A DNA stretch of 64,000 bases from Buttiauxella noackiae ATCC 51607 (lineage in GTDB: Bacteria; Pseudomonadota; Gammaproteobacteria; Enterobacterales; Enterobacteriaceae): contig NZ_LXEO01000032.1 of assembly GCF_001654865.1 (NCBI RefSeq), positions 1-64,000 on the forward strand, in the 5' to 3' direction. Both the position numbers and the translations under genes were made by a program. Below the pieces are notes generated by a model, which was not told the DNA's origin, made no database searches, and was given only the letters and a program-made list of their open reading frames with translations. This document shows, piece after piece, positions 1-9,798 of the stretch. Each line of letters opens with the position of its first letter. Position 1 is the first letter of the stretch.

Positions 1-142
1 AAATGAACTGAGGGTTTTTTATTTCCCTTCATAACAGCGAATTTATGCTGCCCACTCTTCGGTTGTGAAAACAGAACTTATGGCATTCTATACTCTGAAG
101 ACAGGCCACTAAGCAGATAGAATTGTGACCAGGAGAGATTAA

Positions 143-1045
143 ATGATACATGTCTTTGGCCATTTAAATCCGGACAGCGATACCGTCTGCACGGCCTATG
201 TAGCTGCGCGTTGGCTAACGATTAAAGGGCAGCATGCTCAGGCGTTTCGCCTCGGCGAGTTAAATAGAGAAACAGCCTATATTTTCCACCATGCTGACCT
301 GACGCCCCCACCACTGCTTAATGATTCTCTTGCTGGCAAAGATGTCTGGCTGGTTGATTTCACCGAACCCGCACAAGGACCGGCCACGCTCAATGAAAGC
401 AATATCGTTGGAATTATCGACCACCACCGTCTTGGCGGCCTGATCACTCAACTCCCTCCTGAAGTCTGGATTAAACCTGTCGGCAGCAGTGCAACATTAT
501 TATGGCAGTTGATGACCCCAGCTCATCGCCGTGAGATCTCCCCTAATGAAGCCATTTTGCTATTGGGCGCAGTGTTAAGTGATACCGTCGCCCTTCGCTC
601 ACCGACCACCACTGAAGAAGACCACCAGGCCGTTGATGAGCTCTGTGCTCTCACAAAGGTGGAGCGTGAAGATTTCATTCGTGATTTGCTGACTGCCAAG
701 ACAGATATCATCGGTTTGAGCGCGGATGAGTTGCTCAATAAAGACAGTAAAATGTTTGATATTTCGGGGAATAAAGTCCTCGCCGCACAACTCGAACTAT
801 ATTCTCTTGAGCAAGTAGAGCCGCTTATTGATGAGCTTAAATCGGCGATGGAGCTGCGTGTCACTACATCAGGGGCTGGGTTGGTTGTATTGATGCTGAC
901 CGATATCAGCGCTGAGTGTTCAAGACTCTATTTTGCTGGCCCGGCACTTGCTGATAATGCGCCCTGCACCATCGCCGGAATGCTAAGTCGCAAAAAACAG
1001 CTGCTACCCTGGTTGCACACGCGACTCAGCCAAACGGCACCATAA
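143..1045 (+). CDS. ppaC: Manganese-dependent inorganic pyrophosphatase (family II, DHH superfamily)
   Basis: Predicted cytosolic hydrolase of pyrophosphate to two phosphates. The 300-residue protein has the family II layout. The N-terminal DHH domain shows HLNPDSD (residues 7-13), an Asp at 72 in VDFTE, the DHH triad at 93-95 and LSDT around 145-148, which together form the Mn site. The C-terminal DHHA2 domain has the substrate-binding SRKKQ near residue 280. Length matches the family (about 300-310). ATG 143 has AGGAGAG at 131-137. The gene converges on guaA, whose enzyme releases pyrophosphate, and the two share a terminator. Family II enzymes are best known from Firmicutes, and E. coli uses the unrelated family I Ppa, so this is probably an accessory second pyrophosphatase. 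Exopolyphosphatase activity is less likely because SRKKQ is present. Confidence 0.9.
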   Translation: MIHVFGHLNPDSDTVCTAYVAARWLTIKGQHAQAFRLGELNRETAYIFHHADLTPPPLLNDSLAGKDVWLVDFTEPAQGPATLNESNIVGIIDHHRLGGLITQLPPEVWIKPVGSSATLLWQLMTPAHRREISPNEAILLLGAVLSDTVALRSPTTTEEDHQAVDELCALTKVEREDFIRDLLTAKTDIIGLSADELLNKDSKMFDISGNKVLAAQLELYSLEQVEPLIDELKSAMELRVTTSGAGLVVLMLTDISAECSRLYFAGPALADNAPCTIAGMLSRKKQLLPWLHTRLSQTAP

Positions 1046-1047
1046 AA

Positions 1048-1071
1048 AAAGCCCATTAAAAAATGGGCTTT
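1048..1071. terminator. Bidirectional terminator between ppaC and guaA
   Basis: A perfect 10-bp stem, AAAGCCCATT at 1048-1057 and its complement at 1062-1071, closes on a 4-nt A-rich loop. It has an A-run on its left and T-rich sequence on its right, so it could act for both convergent genes. Confidence 0.8.
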
Positions 1072-1116
1072 AATTTGATGAAGAAACAACAGTTATTAGT
1101 GTTACCTAACGACTAA

Positions 1117-2694
1117 TTATTCCCACTCGATAGTTGCTGGCGGTTTACCAGAAATATCGTAAACCACGCGGGAAATACCGTTAACTTCGTTGATGATGCG
1201 GTTGGAAACACGGCCAAGGAAATCGTATGGCAGGTGCGCCCAATGTGCGGTCATAAAGTCGATGGTTTCCACAGCACGCAGGGAGACAACCCAGTCATAT
1301 TTACGGCCATCGCCCATCACGCCAACTGAGCGTACCGGCAAGAACACGGTGAATGCCTGGCTCACTTTGTTGTAGAGATCTGCTTTGTGCAGTTCTTCAA
1401 TAAAGATCGCATCAGCACGACGCAGCAGGTCGCAATACTCTTTCTTCACTTCACCCAGTACGCGTACGCCTAAACCTGGACCCGGGAACGGGTGGCGGTA
1501 AAGCATGTCGTATGGCAGGCCCAGTTCCAGGCCGATTTTGCGCACTTCGTCTTTGAACAGCTCACGCAATGGCTCAACCAGACCCATCTTCATCTCTTTC
1601 GGCAAGCCGCCCACGTTGTGGTGAGATTTGATGACGTGTGCTTTACCGGTCGCAGAAGCAGCAGATTCGATAACGTCAGGGTAAATGGTACCCTGCGCCA
1701 GCCACTTCACGTCTTCCAGTTTCAGTGCTTCTTCATCGAACACTTCAACGAACACGCGGCCAATGATTTTACGCTTCGCTTCTGGATCGTTCTCGCCCGC
1801 TAACGCCGACAGGAAGCGCTCTTCGCCTTTAACGTGAACGATGTTCAGGCCGAAGTGGTCGCCAAACATATCCATAACTTGTTGCGCTTCGTTCAAACGC
1901 AGCAGGCCATTGTCTACGAACACGCAGGTCAGACGGTCACCAATCGCACGGTGCAGCAGCATCGCGGTTACGGATGAATCCACACCACCGGACAAGCCAA
2001 GAATCACCTTGTCGTTGCCGACTTGCTCACGCAGGCGAACAATCGCATCTTCGATAATTTTTGCCGGAGTCCACAGCGCTTCGCAGCCGCAGATATCCAG
2101 AACAAAACGCTCCAGCAGACGCAGGCCCTGGCGGGTATGGGTCACTTCCGGGTGGAACTGCACACCATAGAAACGTTTTTCTTCGTTCGCCATAATCGCA
2201 AACGGGCAAGTTTCGGTGCTGGCAACGGTGACGAAATCAGAAGGAATCGCGGTGACTTTATCGCCGTGGCTCATCCAGACATCGAGCAGTGGTTTGCCAT
2301 CTGCACTCAGAGAGTCTTCAATGCCGCGAACCAGCGCACTGTCAGTTACAACTTCAACCTGCGCATAACCAAACTCACGTTCAGTAGAGGATTCAACGTG
2401 GCCGCCAAGCTGCATCGCCATGGTCTGCATGCCGTAGCACACGCCAAATACCGGGACGCCTGCGGTAAAGACATATTCTGGTGCACGCGGGCTGTTCTGC
2501 TCAGTGGTACTTTCCGGGCCACCAGAAAGGATGATACCGCTTGGATTAAATTCACGAATCTGTGCTTCCGTGACATCCCATGCCCACAGCTCACAGTAAA
2601 CACCCAGCTCACGCACTCGGCGCGCAACCAGTTGAGTGTACTGAGAACCGAAATCAAGGATAAGTATGCGATGTTTATGGATATTTTCCGTCAT
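1117..2694 (-). CDS. guaA: GMP synthase (glutamine-hydrolysing)
   Basis: Converts XMP, ATP and glutamine to GMP, AMP, PPi and glutamate in the last step of guanine nucleotide synthesis. It has 525 residues, as in E. coli. The class I amidotransferase domain is at about 8-200, with nucleophile Cys86 in GVCYGMQ and the His/Glu pair in QFHPEVTH. The ATP-pyrophosphatase domain has the P-loop SGGVDSS near 235. The C-terminal dimerisation domain ends in PATIEWE. It lies downstream of guaB on the same strand, as in the classical guaBA operon, but an ERIC element widens the gap to 193 bp. It is probably co-transcribed from the guaB promoter. Confidence 0.98.
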   Translation of the reverse strand: MTENIHKHRILILDFGSQYTQLVARRVRELGVYCELWAWDVTEAQIREFNPSGIILSGGPESTTEQNSPRAPEYVFTAGVPVFGVCYGMQTMAMQLGGHVESSTEREFGYAQVEVVTDSALVRGIEDSLSADGKPLLDVWMSHGDKVTAIPSDFVTVASTETCPFAIMANEEKRFYGVQFHPEVTHTRQGLRLLERFVLDICGCEALWTPAKIIEDAIVRLREQVGNDKVILGLSGGVDSSVTAMLLHRAIGDRLTCVFVDNGLLRLNEAQQVMDMFGDHFGLNIVHVKGEERFLSALAGENDPEAKRKIIGRVFVEVFDEEALKLEDVKWLAQGTIYPDVIESAASATGKAHVIKSHHNVGGLPKEMKMGLVEPLRELFKDEVRKIGLELGLPYDMLYRHPFPGPGLGVRVLGEVKKEYCDLLRRADAIFIEELHKADLYNKVSQAFTVFLPVRSVGVMGDGRKYDWVVSLRAVETIDFMTAHWAHLPYDFLGRVSNRIINEVNGISRVVYDISGKPPATIEWE

Positions 2695-2751
2695 TGACGC
2701 TTATTCCGAGGCAAGTGAAACAGATAAAATAAATCGCCCTAAACAGTGGCT

Positions 2752-2873
2752 CTAAATAATTCGAGTTGCAAAAGGCGGCAAGCTCGAGAATCCCCCAGGA
2801 GCTTACATAAGTAAGTGACTGGGGGTGAGCGAGTGCAGCCAACACATTTGCAGCTCGAAGTATGACGAGCAAT
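2752..2873. repeat. ERIC (intergenic repeat unit) between guaB and guaA
   Basis: An imperfect palindrome of about 120 bp. Its core AGGAGCTTACATAAGTAAGT is flanked by CCCCC/GGGGG arms, the hallmark of enterobacterial ERIC/IRU elements. The termini, ATTCGAGTTGCA near 2758 and TGCAGCTCGAAGTA near 2849, are inverted copies of each other. It lies within the guaBA transcript, about 15 bp after the guaB stop, so the mRNA would carry a long hairpin between the two cistrons. Confidence 0.9.
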
Positions 2874-2887
2874 CAGGTCGAAAAGAA

Positions 2888-4354
2888 TTAAGAACCCATA
2901 CGGTAGTTCGGGGACTCTTTGGTAATTGTCACGTCGTGAACGTGGCTTTCCTGAATGCCCGCACCGCTGATGCGCACGAATTCCGCTTTGGTACGCAGGT
3001 CGTCGATGGTACCACAACCAGTCAGGCCCATGCAGGAGCGCAGGCCACCCATTTGCTGGTGAACGATCTCTTTCAGACGACCTTTGTAAGCCACACGACC
3101 TTCGATACCTTCCGGCACCAGTTTGTCGGCGGCGTTGTCAGTCTGGAAATAACGGTCAGAAGAGCCTTTGGACATCGCGCCCAGAGAGCCCATGCCACGG
3201 TAGGATTTGAAAGAACGACCCTGGTAAAGTTCGATTTCACCTGGAGATTCTTCAGTCCCTGCCAGCATACCGCCAACCATCACCGCAGATGCACCAGCCG
3301 CGATGGCTTTCGCAATATCACCAGAGAAACGGATACCGCCGTCAGCGATTACGGGAATGCCCGTCCCTTCCAGTGCTTCAACAGCATCAGCAACCGCAGT
3401 AATTTGCGGAACACCAACACCGGTAACGATACGCGTAGTACAGATTGAACCAGGACCGATACCCACTTTAACCGCGCTCACACCGGCTTCAGCCAAAGCA
3501 CGTGCACCAGCTGCAGTCGCGACGTTACCACCGATGATTTGCAGGTCAGGATATTTGGCACGGGTTTCACGAATACGTTGCAGAACGCCTTCGGAATGAC
3601 CATGAGATGAGTCAATCAGTAAAACATCGACACCAGCAGCCACCAGAGCGTCGATACGCTCTTCATTGCCTGCACCTGCGCCAACGGCAGCCCCAACACG
3701 CAGACGGCCCTGGTCGTCCTTACAAGCGTTAGGTTTACGTTCTGCTTTCTGGAAGTCTTTTACGGTGATCATGCCGAGCAGATGGAAATTGCTGTCTACA
3801 ACCAGCGCTTTCTCAACACGTTTTTCGTGCATTTTCGATAACACGACATCACGCGCTTCGCCTTCTTTCACGGTAACCAGACGCTCTTTCGGCGTCATGT
3901 ACACGCTAACAGGCTGGCTCAGGTCGGTAACGAAACGAATATCACGGCCAGTAATAATACCAACCAGTTCGTTACCTTCAGTCACGACAGGGTAACCCGC
4001 AAAGCCGTTACGCTCGGTGAGTTCTTTAATTTCGTGCAAGGTGGTTGTCGGCAGCACGGTCTGTGGGTCAGTAACAACGCCACTTTCGTGTTTTTTCACG
4101 CGTTTGACTTCAGAAGCCTGGCGTTCAATCGACATGTTTTTGTGAATGAAACCAAGTCCACCTTCCTGAGCCAATGCAATGGCCAGACGGGCTTCCGTTA
4201 CGGTATCCATTGCTGCGGACAGCATAGGGATATTCAAACGAATAGTTTTGGTCAGTTGGGTGCTGAGATCGGCCGTGTTAGGCAGAACTGTAGAGTGAGC
4301 TGGAACGAGGAGAACGTCATCAAACGTCAGTGCTTCTTTAGCGATTCGTAGCAT
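2888..4354 (-). CDS. guaB: Inosine-5'-monophosphate dehydrogenase
   Basis: NAD-dependent oxidation of IMP to XMP, the committed step to guanine nucleotides; a cytosolic tetramer. At 488 residues it is full length. The TIM barrel is interrupted by a CBS-domain pair at about 93-200. The catalytic loop [13 protein letters not shown] carries the active-site Cys near 305, and the flap region and RYFQ motif follow. It is the first gene of guaBA and is divergent from xseA. A PurR-type operator and a GC-rich discriminator lie at its promoter, which suggests purine repression and growth-rate control as in E. coli. Confidence 0.98.
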   Translation of the reverse strand: MLRIAKEALTFDDVLLVPAHSTVLPNTADLSTQLTKTIRLNIPMLSAAMDTVTEARLAIALAQEGGLGFIHKNMSIERQASEVKRVKKHESGVVTDPQTVLPTTTLHEIKELTERNGFAGYPVVTEGNELVGIITGRDIRFVTDLSQPVSVYMTPKERLVTVKEGEARDVVLSKMHEKRVEKALVVDSNFHLLGMITVKDFQKAERKPNACKDDQGRLRVGAAVGAGAGNEERIDALVAAGVDVLLIDSSHGHSEGVLQRIRETRAKYPDLQIIGGNVATAAGARALAEAGVSAVKVGIGPGSICTTRIVTGVGVPQITAVADAVEALEGTGIPVIADGGIRFSGDIAKAIAAGASAVMVGGMLAGTEESPGEIELYQGRSFKSYRGMGSLGAMSKGSSDRYFQTDNAADKLVPEGIEGRVAYKGRLKEIVHQQMGGLRSCMGLTGCGTIDDLRTKAEFVRISGAGIQESHVHDVTITKESPNYRMGS

Positions 4355-4405
4355 GGCAATATCTCAACCTGGGGTGAATGAGAACAGATAAAATATTGCC
4401 GCGGC

Positions 4406-4434
4406 ATTATACAGAGCGGAATCGATTGCATCCA
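4406..4434 (-). promoter_or_regulatory. guaBA promoter with overlapping PurR-type operator
   Basis: Reading toward guaB, the -10 is a perfect TATAAT (4406-4411). A poor -35 (TGGATG, 4429-4434) lies 17 bp upstream. The sequence GATGCAATCGATTCCG (4417-4432) between them resembles the PurR box GCAA-N-CG-N-TT. Directly after the -10 the sequence is GCCGCGG, a GC-rich discriminator of the kind linked to stringent control at guaB. The assignment to PurR is by resemblance only. Confidence 0.6.
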
Positions 4435-4523
4435 CACTTTTTTCAGAAAACTCCTTGCCAAGTACGATATGGAAGGTACTATCGACCGAATAACTTGCTG
4501 ATTTAGAGTTTGATCCAGGTCAC

Positions 4524-5906
4524 ATGTCAACGATAAATACCCCTTCAATTTTTACTGTCAGCCGCCTGAATCAGACGGTCCGCATGCTGCTGGAACAAGA
4601 GATGGGGCAAGTCTGGATCAGCGGCGAAATTTCCAACTTTACCCAACCCTCTTCTGGCCACTGGTACTTCACACTTAAAGACGATACGGCGCAGATTCGC
4701 GGGGCAATGTTTCGCAACAGTAATCGTCGCGTCACCTTCCGCCCGCAACACGGGCAGCAGGTTTTGGTGCGCGCCACCATCACGCTTTACGAGCCGCGCG
4801 GCGATTACCAGATAATCGTTGAAAGTATGCAGCCTGCCGGTGAAGGGCTGCTGCAACAGCAGTATGAAGAATTAAAACAACGCCTCACCGTTGAAGGTTT
4901 GTTCGACCACATTCACAAGCAGTCATTGCCAACGCCTGCGCGCCAGGTTGGGGTTATTACTTCAAAAACTGGTGCTGCTCTGCATGATATTTTGCATGTG
5001 CTAAAACGTCGTGATCCCTCGCTGCCAGTGATCATTTACCCGACGGCGGTACAGGGCAACGATGCGCCGATGCAAATTGTTCGCGCCATTGAACTGGCAA
5101 ACCAGCGCAAAGAGTGTGACGTGCTGATTGTTGGACGCGGAGGCGGTTCGCTTGAAGACTTGTGGAGCTTCAATGATGAGCGTGTAGCACGAGCGATTTT
5201 CGCCAGTGCAATTCCGGTCGTTAGCGCCGTAGGCCATGAAACTGACGTCACGATCGCCGATTTTGTGGCAGATGTTCGTGCACCAACGCCATCCGCTGCG
5301 GCAGAAATTGTTAGTCGAAATCAGGTCGAACTGCTGCGCCAGATTCAGTCGCACCAACAGCGTATGGAAATGGCGATGGATTACTATCTCGCTCAGCGTA
5401 CGCAGCGTTTCACTCGTTTATATCACCGCTTACAACAGCAGCATCCGCAGTTGCGTTTGGCGCGCCAGCAAACCACGCTTGAGCGCCTGCAACAGCGCCT
5501 GAATGTCGCGATGGATGCAAAGCTGCGCCGTAGCACTCAACTACAGCAACGCCTGATGCAGCGTTTGAATCAACAGCAACCGCAGCCAAGAATTCATCGT
5601 GCGCAGACTCGCCTGCAACAGCTTGAATATCGTTTATCGCAGGTTGTTACCGCGCGTCTGAACAGTACTCGTCAACGCTTTGGCACAGCTATCACGCAGC
5701 TTGAAGCTGTCAGTCCACTGGCAACTCTCGCTCGTGGCTATAGCGTGACAACGGCGACAGACGGCAAAGTGCTGAAGAAAACCAGACAGGTGCAATCCGG
5801 GGATACGCTAACTACGCGTCTTGAAGATGGTTGGGTGGAAAGCCAGGTCACCGGCATTACACCGGTGAAACCTGTTCGCAAGCGTAAAGCTGTAGCAAAA
5901 ACTTAG
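4524..5906 (+). CDS. xseA: Exodeoxyribonuclease VII large subunit
   Basis: Catalytic subunit of the XseA/XseB single-strand exonuclease that degrades DNA to acid-soluble oligonucleotides. The 460-residue protein compares with about 456 in E. coli. It has an N-terminal OB fold (10-100) containing GEISNFTQ and [10 protein letters not shown]. The nuclease core at about 125-320 contains [18 protein letters not shown] and [16 protein letters not shown], and a Gln/Arg-rich coiled coil follows at 320-420. ATG 4524 aligns with the E. coli start; the ribosome site (CCAGGT) is modest. It is divergent from guaB and ends 3 bp from the convergent yfgJ. The partner xseB is not in this window. Confidence 0.97.
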   Translation: MSTINTPSIFTVSRLNQTVRMLLEQEMGQVWISGEISNFTQPSSGHWYFTLKDDTAQIRGAMFRNSNRRVTFRPQHGQQVLVRATITLYEPRGDYQIIVESMQPAGEGLLQQQYEELKQRLTVEGLFDHIHKQSLPTPARQVGVITSKTGAALHDILHVLKRRDPSLPVIIYPTAVQGNDAPMQIVRAIELANQRKECDVLIVGRGGGSLEDLWSFNDERVARAIFASAIPVVSAVGHETDVTIADFVADVRAPTPSAAAEIVSRNQVELLRQIQSHQQRMEMAMDYYLAQRTQRFTRLYHRLQQQHPQLRLARQQTTLERLQQRLNVAMDAKLRRSTQLQQRLMQRLNQQQPQPRIHRAQTRLQQLEYRLSQVVTARLNSTRQRFGTAITQLEAVSPLATLARGYSVTTATDGKVLKKTRQVQSGDTLTTRLEDGWVESQVTGITPVKPVRKRKAVAKT

Positions 5907-5909
5907 AAC

Positions 5910-6131
5910 TTAGTCAGCAACGGGCACGAACTCGACGCGTTTCTTTGAAATCAGCCCGTGGCCGTTCTGGCAGAAATAGTCGACTGCCCCACAGGCTTTT
6001 AATACTTCCAGTGGTTTGTGGCAATCCGGGCAGCGCGCTTCCAGGTGAAAATCCTGCTGACATGTTTCGCAGTGCGCACCTGAGCCTATTTGCTGTAGCG
6101 GTTGTTCACACACGGGGCATTTAGTTTCCAT
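5910..6131 (-). CDS. yfgJ: YfgJ-type double zinc-ribbon protein
   Basis: A small cytosolic protein of unknown function. It carries two CxxC-type zinc knuckles: CPVC...CETC in the first half, and CPDC followed by a Cys/His cluster in YFCQNGHG. The C-terminal half (PDCHKPLEVLKACGAVDYFC) is close to E. coli YfgJ. Two adjacent ATGs are possible. The second, at 6131, sits at better spacing from AGGAG and gives 73 residues against 71 in E. coli, so I used it. A longer upstream frame to 6191 has no family support. The gene converges on xseA with a 3-bp gap. Confidence 0.85.
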   Translation of the reverse strand: METKCPVCEQPLQQIGSGAHCETCQQDFHLEARCPDCHKPLEVLKACGAVDYFCQNGHGLISKKRVEFVPVAD

Positions 6132-6297
6132 CATTACTCCTGATAACACTTCTACGAAAGCTTGAGTTGTTGTCTTTGATGATAAAGACAAACATACGAA
6201 TAAGCATCAATAACGCTCCTTGTCGCGTGTTCCCTCATTTGCTACTTATATTATAAGTATCCATTGAATATCACCGATTTCATCTAAAGGTTTGATA

Positions 6298-6909
6298 ATG
6301 AAAAAGCTAACGTTAATAGCACTTGCCTTGCTTCCTCTGGCTTCATTTGCAGCTCCTCCACAAGCATTCAATTTTAGCTGTGGAAAAACAGGCGGCGTAT
6401 ACAGTGATGGTAATGGCGGCGTTTGGGTTGATGGCCAAAAAGCGACGATAAAACAGAGCAGCCCCACCTATTGGGAAGCAACCAGTGGAAAAACGGTTAT
6501 CAGTATTGCGCGTTCAACAGAAGGTAACCCTGAGATTTCCTTCACGGGCCCGAATCGTACCCATGGGGTCTGTTTAGCCGAGGATGAAGTGAGTTTTGCC
6601 CCAACGGCACAGAAGACAACCTCAGCAAAATCAGGTCCATCGTTTTCTTGCGCGGCGGTCACTAAAGACAGTATGGAAGATCTTATCTGCCAAAGCTCCA
6701 CGCTATCCGCAATGGATCTTAAGTTAACCGAAACCTACAAACAGGCACTGGTAAAATCCCATAATAATTCAACGCTTAAAGCTGAGCAGCGTGGGTGGAT
6801 TAAGGGAAGAAATGAGTGCTGGAAAGAAGATGATAAAAACGCATGCCTTGCAAACTCTTATCAACAACGTTTGAGTGAGCTGCAAAGTAAGTATGATATC
6901 AAGGAATAA
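6298..6909 (+). CDS. Secreted LprI-domain protein (lysozyme-inhibitor-like)
   Basis: A 203-residue exported protein. The signal peptide MKKLTLIALALLPLASFA is followed by a likely cut before APPQ. The N-terminal half (20-110) is an unassigned domain rich in Gly and Thr. The C-terminal half (about 118-200) has the LprI/DUF1311 pattern: paired cysteines in SFSCAA and DLICQSS, then RGWIKGRNECW and NACLANSY. LprI-family proteins inhibit lysozyme or sit in the periplasm with unknown roles. ATG 6298 has AAAGG at 6286-6290; an upstream TTG at 6292 is less likely. E. coli has no such gene between yfgJ and der, so this is a lineage-specific insertion. Lysozyme inhibition is an inference. Confidence 0.75.
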   Translation: MKKLTLIALALLPLASFAAPPQAFNFSCGKTGGVYSDGNGGVWVDGQKATIKQSSPTYWEATSGKTVISIARSTEGNPEISFTGPNRTHGVCLAEDEVSFAPTAQKTTSAKSGPSFSCAAVTKDSMEDLICQSSTLSAMDLKLTETYKQALVKSHNNSTLKAEQRGWIKGRNECWKEDDKNACLANSYQQRLSELQSKYDIKE

Positions 6910-6918
6910 CGGTTATAA

Positions 6919-6946
6919 AAAAACCCGGTGTAAAAACCGGGTTTTT
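6919..6946. terminator. Bidirectional terminator between the LprI-type gene and der
   Basis: A perfect 11-bp stem, AAAAACCCGGT at 6919-6929 and its complement at 6936-6946, with a 6-nt loop. The A-run and T-run on the two arms allow it to serve both convergent genes. Confidence 0.85.
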
Positions 6947-6978
6947 CACTTTTCGTAAGCGGTAATCAGCGCGACGAA

Positions 6979-8484
6979 TTATTTACTTTTCTTGATGTGT
7001 TTAATCAAACGCTGGCGTTTACGCATCTGGTTCGGCGTCAGGGTGTTACGTTTGTTGGCAAACGGGTTCTCCCCTTCTTTGAACTGAATACGGATTGGCG
7101 TACCCATTACATCCAGCGATTTGCGGAAGTAATTCATCAGATAGCGCTTATACGAGTCAGGTAGGTCTTTTACCTGGTTACCGTGAATAACAACGATTGG
7201 CGGGTTATAACCACCGGCGTGAGCATATTTCAGCTTAACGCGACGGCCACGTACCAAAGGTGGCTGGTGATCTTCAGCAGCCATTGCCATGATGCGGGTC
7301 AACAACGCAGTGCTTACACGGCGTGTTGAGCTGTCATACGCTTCACGAACAGATTCGAAAAGGTTGCCTACTCCGCTACCGTGCAATGCAGAGATGAAAT
7401 GCACGCGAGCAAAGTCGATGAAACCAAGACGATAATCCAGCGTCTCTTTGACTTGCTCTCTCACTTCGTTGCTCAGGCCATCCCACTTGTTGACCACAAT
7501 CACCAGTGAGCGCCCACTATTCAGGATAAAGCCAAGCAGGGAAAGATCCTGATCGGAAATACCTTCACGAGCATCAATCACCAGCAACACAACGTTGGCA
7601 TCTTCAATCGCTTGCAGCGTTTTGATTACCGAGAATTTCTCAACAGTTTCAGTGATTTTGCCACGCTTACGTACACCAGCAGTGTCGATAAGAATGAATT
7701 CGCGATCATCACGTTCCATTGGAATATAGATGCTGTCGCGAGTGGTCCCCGGCATGTCGTAGACCACAACGCGATCTTCGCCAAGAATACGGTTAGTAAG
7801 CGTTGACTTACCTACGTTCGGACGGCCAACTATCGCCAATTTGATTGGTAGATCCTGAGGATTGAAAGCTTCTTCTTCCTCTTCTTCAATCTCTTCTTCG
7901 TCTTCAGTCACAATGCCATTTTTAGCATTGAATGCTGCCCAGTAGGCTGCATCTTCATCAATTTCTTCTTCCGGCTCACGCGGATTTTTTTCGTCAATGA
8001 AAGGAATCAGAACGTGTTCAAGGAGGGTTGTCACGCCGCGGCCATGAGAAGCAGCAATCGGGTGAATTTCACCTAAACCCAGAGAGTAGAAATCAATAAC
8101 CGCCTGGTCTGGGTCCATACCGTCCGTTTTGTTCGCCACCAGGAAGGTAGGCTTCTGACGTGAACGCAGGTGTTTAGCGATAGCTTCATCGGCAGGCATC
8201 AGGCCAGCACGCGCATCAACCATAAACAGCACGACGTCGGCTTCTTCAATGGCCAGCAGCGATTGTGCCGCCATATGCGTTTCAACACCGTCTTCCGTAC
8301 CATCGATACCACCGGTATCAATAGCAATAAATTCGCGACCTTCCACTTCAGCACGACCATACTTGCGGTCGCGAGTCAGCCCCGGGAAATCCGCGACCAG
8401 CGCATCTCGGGTACGCGTCAAGCGGTTAAACAACGTGGATTTTCCGACATTAGGGCGCCCGACAAGCGCAACCACAGGTACCAT
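6979..8484 (-). CDS. der: Ribosome-assembly GTPase Der (EngA)
   Basis: Essential double GTPase for 50S subunit maturation. Two G domains in tandem each have GRPNVGKST (near residues 8 and 220), DxPG switch regions and NKxDG. The KH-like C-terminal domain ends in KHIKKSK. Start chosen at MVPVVALVG (8484), matching the E. coli N-terminus, giving 501 residues; a start at 8505 would add seven residues without family support. The inter-domain linker is unusually acidic, with nearly uninterrupted Glu/Asp runs around 175-212, and is about 11 residues longer than in E. coli. It is followed upstream by bamB on the same strand, with a hairpin between them. Confidence 0.97.
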   Translation of the reverse strand: MVPVVALVGRPNVGKSTLFNRLTRTRDALVADFPGLTRDRKYGRAEVEGREFIAIDTGGIDGTEDGVETHMAAQSLLAIEEADVVLFMVDARAGLMPADEAIAKHLRSRQKPTFLVANKTDGMDPDQAVIDFYSLGLGEIHPIAASHGRGVTTLLEHVLIPFIDEKNPREPEEEIDEDAAYWAAFNAKNGIVTEDEEEIEEEEEEAFNPQDLPIKLAIVGRPNVGKSTLTNRILGEDRVVVYDMPGTTRDSIYIPMERDDREFILIDTAGVRKRGKITETVEKFSVIKTLQAIEDANVVLLVIDAREGISDQDLSLLGFILNSGRSLVIVVNKWDGLSNEVREQVKETLDYRLGFIDFARVHFISALHGSGVGNLFESVREAYDSSTRRVSTALLTRIMAMAAEDHQPPLVRGRRVKLKYAHAGGYNPPIVVIHGNQVKDLPDSYKRYLMNYFRKSLDVMGTPIRIQFKEGENPFANKRNTLTPNQMRKRQRLIKHIKKSK

Positions 8485-8550
8485 GATTAAAACCTCATAA
8501 CTCAAAATTCATCTTAAAACGACGTCAAAACACATCGTTTCTAAAAACAG

Positions 8551-8581
8551 GAAACGGCTCCTGGACTACCGGAACCGTTTC
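8551..8581 (-). terminator. Probable terminator or attenuator hairpin downstream of bamB
   Basis: GAAACGG (8551-8557) pairs with CCGTTTC (8575-8581), with further TCC/GGA pairing inside. On the minus strand the stem is followed by CTGTTTTTAG. It lies between bamB and der, so it may reduce read-through into der. Confidence 0.5.
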
Positions 8582-8606
8582 GCACTTAAAATTACTTCAG
8601 GCAAAT

Positions 8607-9788
8607 TTAACGCTTGATAGCGTACAACGTACCGTCTTTCGCCTGAATCAACAGCTTGTCGCTGGCAACAACTGGCTCAGTCTGGAAGCCAGAACTGTCC
8701 ACTTTTTGTTGAGCAACAAAGCGGCCATCATCGGCATTGATCCAGTGCATATACCCTTCGCTGTCACCTACAACCAGATAACCGTTGTACAGAACAGGAG
8801 AGGTCAGATTACGGTGCAGCAGATCGCTTTGCGTCCAGAGCGTTACACCGCCATCAGCATTCAGAGCTACAACGCGGTCATTCTGATCGACAAGGAAAAT
8901 ACGGTTTGCATCTACAATGAAGTCGTTTACTGAACCCAACTCACGTTTCCACATCACCTGACCTGAACGCAGATCCAGCGCTGTCAGGTTACCGTTATAT
9001 GCCAGAGCATAGACCACACCGTTAACAATGACAGGCGTGGTATCAACATCGTTCAGACGGTCAATTTCAGTAGCACCAGTTGCCTGAGAGATACGCTGTT
9101 GCCAAATAAGCTGGCCTTGCTTCATTAACACTGCGCTAACGCGACCGTTATCACCACCAACAATCGCGGCACCAAACGCTACTGCTGGTGCAGATTCACC
9201 GCGCAGAGAAAGTGCTGGCATATCCAGATTTACGGTCCATTTCACTGCACCGTCAGTTTCATCAAATGCCTGAAGCTGGCCGTTGCTGGTGTGAACCAGA
9301 ACTAAACCGTCGCTGACTACAGGACGCGAAAGAACTTCGCCTGCAGCTTTGCTTTGCCATGCAATACTACCATCAGAGGTGTTAAGCGCATAAACCTGCG
9401 CTTTCTCACTACCAATATATACGTGCGCACCATCAACAGTTACACCACCAGAAAGCAGTGCTGGCAGATTGCTGGAATAGAAGTTTGTCTTTTCAGAAAG
9501 ATCAACAGACCAGACTTCTTTACCATCATCCGCATTGACGGCTTTAACGGTACCACGGCGATCTGCGGCATAAATATTGCCGTCCTGCCACGCTGGATGC
9601 AGATTGGAATAGAAATCACCAATACCGCTACCAACAGAAGTACTCCATGATTTTTCAGGTTCAAACTGGTTTTCAACTGTCGGCAGTGGAGACATCTTTA
9701 CCACGTCTTCTTCACCGCTAAACAGTGAACAACCGCTGAGCAGCATCAGAGAAATCAGCCCTGGTACAAGTAGTTTACGCAATTGCAT
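8607..9788 (-). CDS. bamB: Outer membrane protein assembly factor BamB
   Basis: Lipoprotein of the BAM complex that helps BamA fold beta-barrel proteins in the outer membrane. The 393 residues compare with 392 in E. coli. A signal peptide ends in the lipobox LLSGC, with the lipidated Cys at 20. Eight PQQ-like beta-propeller blades follow, visible as repeated Gly-Lys/Gln-Val-Trp strands such as DDGKEVWSVDL, SDGSIAWQ and DLRSGQVMWKREL. It lies 10 bp downstream of yfgM on the same strand, as in E. coli, which suggests one transcript. Confidence 0.97.
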   Translation of the reverse strand: MQLRKLLVPGLISLMLLSGCSLFSGEEDVVKMSPLPTVENQFEPEKSWSTSVGSGIGDFYSNLHPAWQDGNIYAADRRGTVKAVNADDGKEVWSVDLSEKTNFYSSNLPALLSGGVTVDGAHVYIGSEKAQVYALNTSDGSIAWQSKAAGEVLSRPVVSDGLVLVHTSNGQLQAFDETDGAVKWTVNLDMPALSLRGESAPAVAFGAAIVGGDNGRVSAVLMKQGQLIWQQRISQATGATEIDRLNDVDTTPVIVNGVVYALAYNGNLTALDLRSGQVMWKRELGSVNDFIVDANRIFLVDQNDRVVALNADGGVTLWTQSDLLHRNLTSPVLYNGYLVVGDSEGYMHWINADDGRFVAQQKVDSSGFQTEPVVASDKLLIQAKDGTLYAIKR

Positions 9789-9798
9789 CGGGTCCCTC

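Noticed and set aside
1-142. Left attachment site of a genomic island at the guaA 3' end
   Set aside because: No integrase or direct repeat of the guaA tail is visible; only 142 bp lie to the left of ppaC. A TATACT at 89-94 could be its -10, but the matching -35 is at poor spacing.
2023-2697. A 224-codon open frame antisense to guaA
   Set aside because: It lies wholly inside guaA on the other strand, has no recognisable domain and no ribosome site; it follows from guaA codon use.
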